Of a stretch of 64,000 bases of DNA, positions 27,546-42,400 are shown one piece after another. How positions within the stretch are numbered: position 1 is the stretch's first letter; each line of letters begins with the position of its first letter. The notes beneath the pieces were generated by a model that searched no databases, was not told where the DNA came from, and saw only the letters and a program-made list of their open reading frames with translations. The stretch is taken from the NCBI GenBank assembly GCA_032173965.1, contig CM063284.1, positions 64,664,863-64,728,862 of the forward strand, written 5' to 3'. A program made the position numbers and the translations under genes. Source of the stretch: Sitta carolinensis (taxonomy: Eukaryota; Chordata; Aves; Passeriformes; Sittidae).

Positions 27546-30500
27546 GAAGATGCATACAATGAAACTGCTGACCTCCTTGCTCTGCATCATTCTGATGCAG
27601 GTCTGACTTCTCACCTGGCACTCCTGAGAGTTAATACCAAATGCAAGGCTTTATTTTTCTCAGCAGAGTTCACAAATCCTAGGTGCTATCAGAAATACAG
27701 ACTGAAGCAGTCTTTCAGCAGAATTATGCTGGTCACCAAGCCATGCAAGCATCCTACACACTGGGCTATGTATGTGGGTTTATGCTGAATAGAGTCAGTC
27801 ACCTCAGGTTTTTGCCCGAAGGACTTGATTTTGCACGTGTTGCTCATGTAAAAGTCCTACCTGTTTCATGTAAGTGGTAGGAGAACAGGGAACATGCAAT
27901 TATTCAGGAATAAGCAGGTGAATTCCCCATATGTGTGTAGTGTGTAGTTCTGAGTTAAAGCACTGAAAAGCCATCCCTTTGAAGGCCTGATGCTGAGATG
28001 ATGTTTGCTATGCTACGAATTTGGAAAGTAAAGGCTGAGAAGAGTTTGATTCCCCCATCAGTCAGACACAGTGGAATTCCCTCTAACTTATTCATTGCCT
28101 TTGAGAACACCTTCAGTTTGGTTGTGATTCAGAAAATAATTAGGTGAGTGGAAGACATGATCATAATTTACCTTCTGAACTTGCTTAGAGTTCATAGCTG
28201 TCAGTGGTACTCAGTGCTGCTGCATTATGGAAATGGGTCAGGAGAGGAAAGCACATTCAAATGTCATCTTCCTTGAATCTGGGAAATATGAGCGTTAATG
28301 AAATGCAGGGTGAACTCAAAACTGGAATATCATATCTGTTGTCTCAGGGCAGTTTTGGGGTATTGTGCCTCACCTGTCTTAAGGAAGAAAACTAGAATCA
28401 TACATTTAGAAGAGCTGAAGACCAGGAGAACTGGTCTTGTAAGGCAAATGGTCTTGTAGTTCAGGAATTGGGTAAGACTTGGAACATGAAAAACTGGGTC
28501 AAGCCATCAGTCTTTTGCAACTTCCCTCTGTGACCTCAGACAAATTATTTACAACCTCCTGATATCTCAGCTCCTTGCCTAAAGAATGATATTGGTGTTT
28601 CTGTTTTTCAGACAGATTTTATGAAATCGTAATATAAGGCTCTCTGAAGGTGTTTGTATATCACAGAGAGAATATAAACAGACTTTTCAAATACAGAGAC
28701 TTACTGTTTATGGCAAAATGAGAGGGGGAACAGGAAAAACATGTTGAATCAGGCTTAGCCCAAACAGTTCACTCACTTCAGACTTAATATTTTTTTGTTT
28801 CACTTAATTTTATTTCAACAGTATTTATCCCTCCTCTTGCAACTTACTTGATTCTAAAGCCATAAAATTCAATGTGGATCTGAAAATAGACTTCATCTCT
28901 AAACACTGCATTTTTACTGACTCTGGTATTATCTACCCAACCCAAAAAACTTTAAGAGAGGGGCAGATGCAACTTCTTTCTCAGGCAGAGACTAGAAGAT
29001 TATCACATACATTCTAGTCCAGCCTCACATGTACTCCACTCTGTGAAAGCACCAGCAAATACTACCAGCGTGGACTGAGTTTTACAAGCAGATCCCAGGA
29101 GACTGCAGAAGCCCAGCTGCTCTGACATGTTTGTGGACAATTGGGAATTAAATAACTGGTGAATAAGAACCCCAAATTATCATGGAGAAAGCCCAGCACA
29201 TTTTTGCTTCCAGGTGCTATGTATTTCGAATGCAAACAAGCCCTGAAGCCATCTGCTAGTATGTCTCCTGTAACATGCGCTTTGCTGTAACATGCAAATT
29301 GCCTTCATTCCTAAGAGCTGCCTTACAGAGAATCTGAATTTGCCACAGCTCATAAAACAAAAATATGTTTAATTATGATCTCTTTAATTACGGTGAAAGC
29401 TGCTGTTGCTAATCAGTTCCAGGACAAATAATGTAAAATGAATGTACCACAGTAGTCCTACAGAAAAAGACTTGCTTTTCCTTTTTAAAGATAAGTTTAA
29501 AAAAAGTCTGATAACTCTTCACTGCCTCAGTACACAGCTGCAAACCTTGGCATAATTTTATTGTACAGTGGACAACAAAAAACAACGAACTGGATGTCAG
29601 ATAATTCATTATTTGACAATGAATTAACAAACTTGCATCCTATTCCCAGCCCACATTTGCATTTTCTGTAAGCTTGGGAAACCATTTGTACTCTCAGTTC
29701 TTTCACCCCTGCAGCCTTTGCCATTAAGAAGAGTGCCATTCCATTGTCTATAAAGAAAAAATGGAAGCAGCATCTCCTTTAAACAGATGACTACTGAGGT
29801 ATCGGTTCTAACCTCATCAAAATCTCTGAGGCTTGACACTGTGATACCATTTTTCCCCCTTTCACCATGTCTTCCCATGTCAGACATCACTTGCTAAGAG
29901 TATTTTTGGGACACTGTGCCCTCAAATAGCAGGCAAGTTTTCAGCTGCATCCCCTACTCCACAGAAAAGAATATTCCCTCTTCTTCCTCTACGCTGTGGC
30001 ACTGGGCAAAATGACAGCCAGACACCCCTGAAGTGTGCCTTACAGTCCTCAGCTGAACCACATGGAGGTTTCTGTTTGGCCTGGACAGGCTCTCTCTTCC
30101 AGCACAAACAGGTGGACAAGAGAAATTGTGTGGAAGCCTCTGATCCTTGCTTCTTCAATACAAATGTTGTCTTGGAGAGCTGCAGTGTTCCCCTGAAGAA
30201 GCTGTCCATGTGAAAATGCTACACAAATGCAAGTCCAATAAGGCAACATCACTTCTCAGCGGTTTAGTCTTTCTAACCAAAACACCGTGATTCATGTTTT
30301 ACAGTCTATTTAGGCAGCGATGTTTTTACAGGGATGCCTCAGTACTTGGCAGTTTTTTATAAATATTTTGCTTTCCTTCCTATTTCCTCTGCTCATGGTA
30401 CTAAACATCCCAGTGAGAATAAAAAAGAGATAAAAGATAAATAAGTTAATGACCAGCTGCTCTGGTGATTAATGCATACATCAATGTTATGCTACACATA

Positions 30501-33500
30501 GTGACACAAACTGATCAGCTTGGAGTAAGGAGAGAAATATGTACAATTTGATCACTGAGTACTACACAGGAATCAGCCCCTAGGTCAGTACTTTCTTTGG
30601 TAATGTCTTCAATTTACTATCAAAATATGCCCTCAAAACAACCTCAGGACAGCTGATGTTTGTCAAAGGAGTTTGTTGCCAGGTGGAAAATCTTTCTAGT
30701 TGCAACACACAACTCAAACCTGGCTACCCAAATATTTTCTGTTTGCCAGAAGTTACTGCAGATGGAAGACTCCGGTCCGTGGCAGGGGCTCCAGGGTGCT
30801 AGGCTGACAGTATTTCTGCTTACTACATGGCTCATCAGCAAAAATGGGAGGGCAAGGAGGAGGGAGAATCAACCTGAGACTCCAGCAGGCCAAAATAGAA
30901 TATGACCTTTTTAGTTTTGCAGCTATAAACACATTCTTAAGCAACAATCCCAGCTACTTCTGGCAGTCTTCAGCCCAAGAGAGCCAGATGATGAGTGCTG
31001 CACAAACAAGCAAACTGAAGGAAGAAGAAAGGAAAGAAAATGCCCCTTCCTGGCTTTCCTACATTCAGCAACACTGCTGAAGCATCACGTCTCATTCTTG
31101 CTCTACCTGCAGGGCTCTCCACATCCTGTGCACATGCTTTACCATGATGGAGTCCTTTCCTTATTTAGGAGAAGTCCTGCTTTATTTCAATGTGATGCCA
31201 TATGGTGTGATGAAAGTGAATAGAAAAGGTTACACATAAAAAACAATAAGCTCAGGAACACCTGTTTGCTGCAAAAGTGAAGAACTACTGATGGCAAAGG
31301 CTTTCTAAGGATAAAAAGGAAGATGTCATCCTACCTAGCAGGGCAGATGGAAAGTTGCTGAGCTGCCATTTGAATGCCCAAACATTTAGGTACAACTAAT
31401 GCCCAAAGGCCTGATGAAGCTAAGGGTAAACATCAGCAATGAATCAATGTGGGGTCTGAGTTCTAAAACAGCTGAGCAAGCAACCATTAGCATTAGATGA
31501 TGCTGAAAGGGAGACAATCTTCATGCTGAAATTATACTTGAAGCTCTTGCTGTAGCAGGTCTTACTGCAAGTCCTAGCACCAGAGTCATTAGTCACTACA
31601 ATCCTAACAAGGTCACTACCTCCCATCTTAGAAAATCCACTCTCAGTTTTTGTATCTAATTTCAATGTGGCATTCCTGCAGTTTTATGATAGGTTTGGAG
31701 TACATTGCACATCCTGCATAACTTTCAGAGGAATGGAAATATTTTTTTCCTTGATAATAGACACAGGATAGAGCAGAGGCATGAATCAGGAGTTGGTAGC
31801 ACCCCTGCATGATCTAAACTGAGAGTTTAATATAGTTGCTATCTTGAAGTTAACAAAAAGTGGTTCCAAAAACCTCACTGCAATTACAAGATTGAAATCA
31901 AGGAGGAATCTGAATTAAGTCCTGTGTGGCCAATTTAATAATTCCATTTAGGTAGGATCATATTTAGCACTGATGTGAGCATATAGACTGCAGCCTGACA
32001 CTGATAATTGCTTTGCCCCATGTGTTTGGAACTGTGGGAATAGACTCTACTAGTAAAGACTCACTACAAAATATGGGCCTGACCCAGTGCTTATTCAAGT
32101 TAATTGGAATTTTTCCATGACATTAGCTGCATACCTTAACATATACCAAAACTCAACAGCACTGGTGACTGAAGACTCACATCATTGCAGCAGCTTCCTT
32201 GCTAGTTACTCCTTGATTGACACTGGGAGAATAAAGTACGATATACCCTGGATTTTCACATACCACACCACCCCAAAATACCTTTTTCTTTCTGTGCATA
32301 AGTAAAGAAACAGCTCTCCACCTTCTGCTTTCCTCTATCAACCCAGAGCTGTTTCATATATATATGCAGAAAAATATTTTTAAACACCTCACAAAACTAA
32401 ACCCACAGTCAGGTATCAGGCTGCATCTATAATTCCTCACAAGGTTCTGTTCCCCCACATCCTGCTAAAAAAAGCGCAACGGGGGGAGAAGTCAGTGTGC
32501 CTCTGTGTGTACCTGTGTGTCTAGCAAACCCCAGGGGGAAAATTCTGAATACGATTTATTCTTGTCACAAATGCTCCTAGACAGCAAAAAGGGAGGGGGA
32601 AGGTCCAGAGGAGGAGTCCAAGCCTTTAAGTCAATTAAGTCAAGCACTGGTCATCTCTTGCTGACGAACAGGCAGAACTGCTCCCACATCATGGTTAGTT
32701 TTATACTGCTTCCTACGGATACAGAAAACCAGGCACTTATGGTTTTGTTGGCTCCAAGTAAAACTATATGTTTGAAAAGCAAAGCAAAGAAGGCAATAGG
32801 TTCTGGAGCTGTGCATTACAGTTGTTTCATAAGAAGAACCTTAATTTGGACAAAATCAAGTGTTTCACTTAAAATAACAAGGAAAATACAGGAGAAGCCC
32901 TGGATTTACAACATGCAATAGAGAAACTTGAAACTTGGTAGAACCTAGCAAGGTTCTACTGTGATAAACTTGTGACTTGGAACAGCCTTTTCTGGACATT
33001 CTTGAATGCAAAGAAAACTCAGTAAAGCAGGTTACAGACATCATCTTTCAGGACAGCTGGTTTTCTCCATGTTTTCTCAAGAATTTCATGTCTCAAGATA
33101 AGAACAAAAGAAAAAGAAATCTGAGGGAAAATAATCTACTTTTCATTGCTAGTGCCAGAAAATCCTGGATGATCAACTTCAGACACCTGAGAAAACATCA
33201 GTCTTTCTAGAACTGCCACTTGGGATATCCTGAATCTCCATCCCTTTGAGACTGTGTGGGACAGACATGAATATCACAAAATCCCAGAAGTCTAGGACTG
33301 CCTGTCACAACTCCTCAAGAACTGAGCCATACACAGTAAGTGCTCTGTCTGCTCTGGCTCCAGAAAGGTCTGAGTCATCTGGCTTTAAGGAAAATTTAAG
33401 AAAATAGGTCAAACTGAACTTCCCATCACAGGCAATTGCAGTGAAGTCAATCAGCTTGCACAAGCATTGCTCTCAGCACAAACTGTCCTCATATTTCTGT

Positions 33501-36207
33501 CTACATAACTAATCAAATTAATTCCTGATCATATCAAATAGCATGGTTTCCCCAAGAATGTACAGACTACCACTCCCTGCTGATAATCCTTACTTATAAA
33601 AGTTGCTTGTCAGGTCAAAATTATGGAGAAGGATCACACTGCAGGAATCTTTGTTGAAGTAATACATCCAGAGTAAGTAAGAGCATGGCTTGAAATTGCT
33701 AGACAGACCAAAAGATTTATTTCCAAGCAATTAAATGGATAGTTATTATCTCAGAAACTCTCTATTGGCTACTGAGATCACCAGCCTACATCAGACAAAG
33801 TTACAATCAGCACATAATAGAGATGACTGGATTTTTTGCCTTTATAAATGACTCATATTAAGTCTGTTGCTTGCAGTTCAGAACAGTTTACTTGAAGGTC
33901 AGGGATATGACTGTGCATGAAGCACATTCATTTAGGGAACACTTTCACACAGAAAAGGAAACAGCAAATGAAGAAGAATACGTTTGACAGACTTGGGCCC
34001 AAAGAGCTCATTTGCAGCAACACAGTTATAGACTCTTACCAAAACTTTCCGGGTCAATGGCCTGGGACTTGCCATGTCTCCTGTGTGCCACTGAGGCAGC
34101 CACACAATACAGGTTTTCATTTCAGTTTTTTCAGCTCACTATGGTTCCTGTGATTTCCAGTACCAGTGTGTTTAAAGCAATCTGAGAAAGTCACAAAATG
34201 CAAAAGCTTTGGAGGATGGAGGCATGGGGAAGGCCACAGAGCAAATCCAGTAAAGTCAAACTCTGACCAAGCTCAGACAGAGGATGGCAGGCTGAGCTGG
34301 GAGAACAAGCTAAAGGTTCATGAGGTCTAACAGAGGTACAAATGAACAGGCAAGCAGGCAGAATCACAAGGGAACATATGAGGGGAAGTAACATTCAGCC
34401 AGAAGAGAAAGAAGATATAGGGAAGGAGAAGAAGAGAGAAGATCAAGAAGCCTGTAAACACCTCCCTAAACTTCCAGGGTGACTGAAACAACAGACCCTC
34501 CCAACCTTCAGAGGCTTCCCCACCACTGAAAAGCACTTTGCAGTAACACATGGACAGTGCAGGAACCAAGAGTACTGAGGCAGCTGCAAAGGCTGATTAA
34601 GGTATGAATGCTGGCAAGGCTGTAGGGGGAAGCCTTCATAAGCATCTGCCTCCACTGGGCCTGGCAGCAGCACACACTGTCAGTCACCTCACTTCAATAA
34701 GTGCTCACATTTTTCTCAAATTAGAAATTAAGACAACACAAATCCCTAGGAATAGCATAGTTTCTATACATATCACCCAGTGAGTTAGAAGCACTGAAGT
34801 GAAGCAAGAAGCTTCTGATATTATCACGAGCATCTTTTTCAGTCTTTCCTCTTTCAGCATAAACATGGGGTCCTCTGAAGGGTACAGAAACCTGCATGAG
34901 GAACTTTTTATTTTCTCCATAAAGAAGAAGAAAAAAACGGTTCTTACTCTCTTCTTTTAAGTTCCTGTTTACTCTGGGCCAGTCATTTTTCATCATCAGA
35001 CCCCTACCCCTTAGTTGCTGCTTGTACTCTCACTGTGGACTGGTGTGAAGCACAAGCTCAGAGGGAGAACTTTGGCTTTGCATCAGTCCCACATCATCAT
35101 TCCCCCACTGTCCCCAGAGTTAACACAACCAGGCTTTACAACACCAACAGACTTGCTGACAAAAAGCCATATTAAGCACTGTTTACCTCTTTAAAACTTC
35201 AAATAGCAGTCAACACAAAGAAGCTGTGGTATGTTAAAGGATCTGAAGAAATAGCTGTATAATCAGTTTTTGCTGAAATCTTGGAACATATTTTAATGTG
35301 AATCTTGCCAAGCTCTTTAATGTCTGCCCATTGGTTAAAACCTCAATATCCAGGCTAGATTTTTGTAATTTCTTCGGGGCTTTTATAAAAGCAGGAAACA
35401 TTAACAGCTAAAATCTAATTCAGCTTTTTCAGTGATGCATTGCCATAATATATAACAACATACCTGTAGTACTCTTCACAATCTTAGCCATCATGTGCAT
35501 AAATTATTCACAAGAAATAAAGACTTGCTCCTAATATATGCTAATTTTTGGAGGTTTTATAGATTCAACTGCTTGACTTGTATGATCCATGATATCTATC
35601 TGTCAAAACTTAAGTCTCCAGGGAACACAGTTAGCACAAAGGGTAGGATTTCGCTTTCCCAGAGGTTTAAACCAGAGAAGAATGTGACTGAAGGCTGAAC
35701 TAGAAGGACTGCAGTACAGTACACATTCACAGTGGAGTGAATGCAGCGAAATAGTGGTAAAACCCACTGCAGATCATTTTTATTACTTTGTATCACAAAA
35801 ATTCCAAGGGGCCCCAGCAGAGCTTAGGACTGCAGTATACAACATACTCTGACATTTTAACAGACTTTTTCTTCTAATGATCTTCAAGTTTCCTCTAGAG
35901 CAGTCATCCTCTGGGTGTAAGCATCCCAGCTTCAAGACTTTGTGGGTTCAAGACTTTGGGAAAGTTCTAAGTACATCATGAGGCCAATAGCAAATGAAAA
36001 TTTTCAATCACTTCATGGGTTATTGCTGGAAATACATCACCAAAATGTATACTAAGAGGTCAAACATATCTATGTTCCTTATGTCACCATGAACAACTAA
36101 GAACTTAATGTTTATCGGCAGTACTTGAAGAGCATGCTGAGAAAAGATTCACAAGAGAACACAGTTTGCATTCTTGTGATGCTTGCAACTGAGGCACACA
36201 TTTCTGC

Positions 36208-36227
36208 AAAAAAAAAAAATTAAAAAA
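36208..36227. repeat. A-rich run
   Basis: About 13 A followed by ttaaaaaatt; simple sequence. Confidence 0.85.
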
Positions 36228-36324
36228 TTCCCCCTCCCCACAACAGTCTAAAGTTTAAAGGTGAGACTACTAATTACTTACAGCCAAGCATAAGACCAAG
36301 TTGCCCAGGAAGGTTGTCTATCTC

Positions 36325-36436
36325 TGTTGGTTTTCAGGGCTGGAAGGGTAAGTCCCCAAGCAATCTGATCTAACTACACCTGCTTTGAGCTCTGGATGTC
36401 CTGTCCAACTGAAGTTATTCTATGATTCTAAAACAT
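36325..36436 (+). mobile_element. CR1 3' terminal fragment
   Basis: This short piece ends in ttattctatgattcta and is preceded by gatctaacta and cctgtccaactgaag, the order of a CR1 3' untranslated end. Sense is plus. Only about 110 bp remains. Confidence 0.7.
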
Positions 36437-36439
36437 TCA

Positions 36440-39400
36440 ATCAATTGTATCTTCCTCTGACTTGTACACCTTTGAGGTAACAACTAAAGGCAGTTTCAGG
36501 GGTGTGAGTGCACTTCTACACTCTTCAAGTTCCAAGCTTTCTTGTCAGGGTAACAGTTTTCAGCCACTCAGACAAGATATTTGAGTGGGATGTGACCATG
36601 CTACAGCCCTTTGGTAAGAAGTTGGTGATTTGTGCTCATGGGAATATACACAGCTTTTCAGTTTTCTCCAGAGGAGCCGTCTGGCCTTTTTCCTCAGGGA
36701 ACCTGCAGCTTTCCTTCTTGAGAGATCTCATGCACTATAAGCTGCAAATAAGCTTTTCATACCAAGACAATATTCCCCCCACTGCCCACCCCGCCCCCTG
36801 GCCATATTTGCCATTTTTCTAACAGTTTTGAGAAATCCAGAATTATGCGTATTTTGTAGTTATGCCTTGTAATCTTTCTGATAAAGGTTCCTCCATCTCT
36901 TCCTAGCCACTTCTATCTGAAGGAATGCCACCTCCACAAGCTGGTTGCCAGAAATCAGCTATCCTGGGAAACATAATGTGTTAAATGACAAAGGACTGCT
37001 CTGCTTGCCTGAGGCATCACTTCTTTGATGTCTGCTGAGGGGGAAAAGAAAAGGCTACCAGCCCTGACAATGCAGGGCACTAGCTGCAGCTACACAAGGG
37101 AAAGGAACAGGAATTCTGTGAGGCCAATCTGGCCTTCTAGTGGAAATGCAAGAACTGTTAATGGGGAACAAGTGTTTGCTTTGCTCTTTCTCTTGTTCTT
37201 CTGACCAAAGTCGGACTTAAAAGGGAGACAAGGTGAGAAAACAAAGAATATGGGTTCTGGAGAATGAAGCAGCTTATTATAAAGCTATTATGAATAGTTG
37301 GCTTGAAGCTTAGCTAGTGGATAATGAAGTTAACAATTAGAGATGATGAATGGTTGAAGGGGCTTTATAATGATATGGAAAGATTTTCATCTTCATATCA
37401 GACAGGTTGAATTCAGGTCAAGTCAGTACCAACTGAACATGAATGCCATCGATTTATTTCATCAGGTTTTGTGGAATGAGCTTGGTCCCTTGTAAGCTCT
37501 TTGGGACAAAGGCTTATTCATAAGTAATTATCTGCAATAAGCACCTCCACTTGCTTGAGGCAGGGCTTTAAACAAGTTACTGTTCAAACAGCCTGGCTTT
37601 GAAAAGGTTACAATTCAAGTAGGTAAAACTGTAAAAGTATTACTTATATATGACAAAGAGAAAGATGGCATTGTTTGTCCAATGCTTTACAGAAATGATG
37701 TGCTGTAGCTTTATTTCAAACTATGTTCAATTATGAGCCAGTTTTTCCTGCCTGGGCATTTAGAAATTGCACAGTGCCTGTTGGGCAAAACTGCAGTCTA
37801 TATAAAGAAGTGAAGAACATAAGGTGCCCTTTACTAGCCACCATGTTCATCAGCATCTTTCAAGAGTCTGCTTCTGCTCTCACAAATGTCCCCAGTGAGA
37901 AAGAGAAGGCATGTTAGTTAGTACCAGGGAATGGCATCAGCTTCTGACTTGTTAGCAAGGGCTATAAACAACATTATCTTTACACAGTGGACAACTCCTC
38001 TTCTACTGGGTCACTGTCAGAGCAGCACTAGGGCTTGCAGGTAACAGCTTGTAATTCAGATCCTCTCCTGAAATTTTTGGCAATTCTGAACTATAATCCT
38101 CTGTTTTTTACATTTGGGAATAGTAAATAAATACCTGAGATGAGATTAGAGGTATTGGCAAATGGAGACTTAGTTAAGGAACAAAACGAGGTAGGGAAGC
38201 TGGAGGAGAGAAGGAATCTAGGAAATTTAGTTGATCCTTGAAGAAGAAAAAAAATAAAACAAGGACAAAATACAGAGAGCTAATACACAAAGATCCCAGA
38301 GAAATTGCAGTGACCTGACCCATTAGTGGGGTTATAGTGATGCAGCCCATTGTTATTGTCACTGATTTAGTATGATTTAAAATTCCATGCACTATAGTGT
38401 TTCATCTAGCACACTACTAAGCAATGCTGCATGTTCTACTTTGAGTCTATGCAATGGGACCACATTTGGCATTTGCAGCAGTATAATCATGTTGAATAAC
38501 TGGACTGAGCAAACTTTTTAACCACCAATTTCCTCAAGTCTATAGAAGGACTAGTACAAAACTAATGGTGTGGAGGAAAGTGAATGGGAGGTTAACCAGT
38601 CATCAGCTCCCCATTCTAGGCTGTACTGTCCATACAATTAGATTTTGTTTTGTGAATCGTACCAGAGTTAAAGTAATTACAATATAAGAAGTTTGAAGCA
38701 TGGAGTTTAGGACTAGGACTTCTGGAGCTGTGAATGCCTCCAAGGCAGGAATATGCTTATTGAGGTACAACCAAGTAATATTAAATCGAGGCATCTGAGA
38801 GAGGAGGTGGAAGGCAGTGTCTTCATATCTAGGAGGAAAAAAGTACAGCTTTTTAAGGAAAGACAAAGGGATTCTAGCTTTGGATGGTACAGGAGGCAAT
38901 CTCTTTCCTTCATTTCTTCCTGTGCCTTCTCCCCATCCTCTGAGAACAGATAGAAGCAAGCATTTTGGACAACAAAAAAGGGGGAAGGATTGCAGTTTGA
39001 TTCAGGAGAAAAAAATTAGGAACTAGGTGAGGTGCTAGATCAGTCAAGAAAATTCTTTACTCTTACTTAAACTACTGTGTACTGTTACTTACTCTTCTAA
39101 TACTTTCTTTCATTGTTAAAAGCCCACAGATTGAATAAATCTATTGTCTTTACATTCTGTCTCCTGGCACATTTGACTCTGAACATGTAACACAGCATTT
39201 TTGCTGCACAGTAATGGTGACATTGGGAAGATTTTACAGACATTGAGATTTCCAGTGATAGCCCCAGATATCCAAAGGCTTACAGCTGTCCAGTGTCAGA
39301 GCTGGTCACACAAGGGTTTGACAAAATGACATCATTCAGGGACACTCACCAGGAGAACACTAACTTTTAGGAAAATACTAGGGAAAACTCATGGTCCTGA

Positions 39401-42400
39401 GGGTCCTGAGGATAATGCCTATAACCTCTGGTTTTTGTTCACATGTTTTGAAATTGATGGTGGTTATTCAGATATAGAACACAGGTCTCAACTGCAACAC
39501 AGAAGCAATTTAGAAAATACACTTTGTCTCTGCGTAACAGATACCTGTAAAGTTTTAGGGTGGTTCTTCCATGTCTCAGTAGACATAGGAGATGCTGCAA
39601 GCCTGACTCATTTGCCACTGCTGACAAGAAGCATGGCACTGTTTGAGATGAGAGACACTGTAATATCAGTGTCCTTTAGTTCTAAGGTCTAAAACTGTGT
39701 GCCAATATTCTGTAAAGTAATACCTTCCAATGGTCTACTTGGAATCCTTGTAAGGATGGGTAGTTGTCTAACTATCATTTTAATGAAGATTACGGAGGTT
39801 TTTTTTCAATTCTTTTAGGCATTACTTGCTGGTATCTTTGACTATAAAAGGTGCCTGTAATGACAGGTCAGATTAGACATGGGCCTTTTACAAATGTGAA
39901 AACATTTTATAAATACGTTGTGCTGATAAAGATTTTTGATAATGTAAGCCTTGCAAAAATAGGTTTCCAGTAAACAATGGATCTACACACTTGGGATGAC
40001 TTAGTTAAAACCAAAATAGAACAGGGAGATGTCACAATGCAAAGCTTTGTGTTTGTATGGTTGGTACACCTTTATAAATTTATTCTCTGTAGATTAATCA
40101 TTCTCTGTCGTTTACTGAACTCACAAAATTAAGTACACTGAAATTCAAACCAAGGATCCTGAAAGAAACCCAGCCAGAGGCATTAACAATGCTCCAGTGA
40201 GTATGCTGGCACACTTTGATATTCCAGGTCAATGAAGCTTGTTCTAAGCAAAACATCTGGAGCACTCTAAATCCAGCTTGCTTTAAAATCTAAATCTATG
40301 CTGAGCTTCTCCTCATTTCTTTAAGATGCCTTTTAATTACAGTCCTGATCAATTCCATTTTACAAAAATCATTTCCTGTGCTTCTTTCCCCATTAACAAT
40401 TAAAATTGCTATTTTCTCTCATTCTACTCTAGATAGCTTCTCAGAGAAGACCATTAAAATCTTAATTTCTGTTCATTAGTACTGATCTTTGATCCAAATC
40501 AACTAATGTTGGTATATGGTCAGAAGGTTTTAGTATTTAGTCATACCTTCCCCTGCCTTTCTCTTCTCAGGGCTGGATTGAAAAAAACACTTAGGATATT
40601 TAAGGCTAGATACAGATCTAAGCTAAGAAAATGAATCTTCATTGCTTCTTAAGACTTTTTAAAGGGAGTCATTGATATCAGAATTGAAAGACAAGGAGTA
40701 TTTCCAACCCACAAAACTGATAAAGAGTTATTTAAATAAGCATTCAACAGATTTTGTCTTTTACATATATGTATTAAACCAAGTGAAACTGGGCATCTTT
40801 GGAGAATGCACTTTCTTGGCAAAAACCTAATGCTACCAGATTCTGGCCACAAGATATTGTACAAAGATTCCTACACCCTCACCTTTCGTCCCTTTTTTCT
40901 CATGGAAAAAATGCAACCAAATAATATATCCCCTGTGCCAAATAGGCACCACCTGCAGCTGCATTCTCAGCCTCAATGTTTGAGAACATCTGTGTCTCTG
41001 AGGGTATGCTGTGAGTCCATTCACTCTGAAAAGCAGACAAACAAGACAGGCACCCTCCATTCCTCAATTTTTTTTTTAAATTTTTTTTTTATTTGCCACA
41101 ATTCTTTAAGGCCCTGCCTAAAACAGAAATCCCAGACCAATTTCTGTTTGATAACTCTCCTCCTGTATACACTGAAATTTCATTTTGGCCTTGTCTTATG
41201 AGAAAAGCATCCCACTGAATCTGTGTCAGCTCTTCAGCAGCTTTACCTTCCCCCATAAATCTATGAAAAACTTCTTGTAAAATCAATGCACAGATTAATG
41301 CGGAATTAAACTCCCCCACCATGTTAAACTGAATGCAAATACATGCAAATATTGCTGGAAAATGTCTTTTGCATTGCTCAGTGTAAGGCAAGTGAACCCA
41401 TGACTACAGATGTAATTTTCAAAGGAAAAACCACACTTAGTACCTCTCTGGCCACACCATGGAAAGTTCACTTCAAAGAGAATTATTTCCTTTCAATATA
41501 TATTGCAAAAAGGCCTCTTATATGTCTTAATTTAGATATTAATATTGTTTTATGGATGCAGAGCAAGGGAAATCTATTACATACTAGTAAGCCTAGCAGA
41601 ATTCAGTCCTTATGTAGCATGAGCCCATTACAGTGGTGATTATTAAGGCATCGCTGACACAGCAAGATCTTCCCAGATACACCAATACCTAAAGCAGAGC
41701 TAAACTGCATAAACAAACACAAAGCCTCAGAAGAAAATCCTGGTTTGTAATTGTACCGCAATGAGTTCTGGAAGCCTCTGTAAATATACGAGGCTTTGTC
41801 ACTAAAGAAAAGGCTCAGAAGGAGTTCCTGTCCCATTACATGTAAAACATACTTATCCTGTGGAAAAGTAATTGAGATACAGCAATGTCTTGCACAAATT
41901 GACTGCATGTCTGAAGCAGGGCTGCAAGATATACATCAGAAGAGAGTAGCTTACTTTTAGTGATGGCTCCAGTCGGTCCTTATAGACACATTTGCTTAAA
42001 AATCTCCCAGTATCTTGGCAGGAAGTGGCTGCAAGTTACTACTACACCTAGTCCTGGGACTGGCATTTGCCTCAGAATATATACATATCACCAGAGAGCA
42101 ATGCATTGCTGCAAAAGGATGCATGGAGCATGACATATTATCTGGAAGAAGCACTGTGCCAACACATTGTGCCATGCAGACGCTCTGTTAAAGCTCTGTT
42201 CTGCTGTGAGAAGAACAGGAAAGAGCTGGCATATTTCAGCTTCCCCAGGATTTCTGGTAAAAGCTAGCAACCGCATTGCCCATTGAAAAGAAATATCGAA
42301 TGTGCGTGGGTAGTGTACAGGCTCTTATGCCAAGATGCAGAAGCAGCATCTCAGGGGTGGCTTTCCAAGCTATTTGTTTTCCTTTTTTGTTTCCTTTCCA

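Larger units (their letters stand above)
26941..36320. other. Upstream intron or 5' flank, no genes recognised
   Basis: Apart from a CA-rich microsatellite there is no exon with conserved coding content, no RNA gene and no clear transposon. Open frames of 60-140 codons, such as 32505-32921 on the plus strand, lack any family resemblance. Whether this is intron or intergenic depends on promoters lying further right. Confidence 0.55.

Noticed and set aside
33240..33370. Possible antisense CR1 3' end (aatatcacaaaatcccag)
   Set aside because: Similarity to the CR1 terminal repeat is too weak and the following sequence does not continue as CR1.
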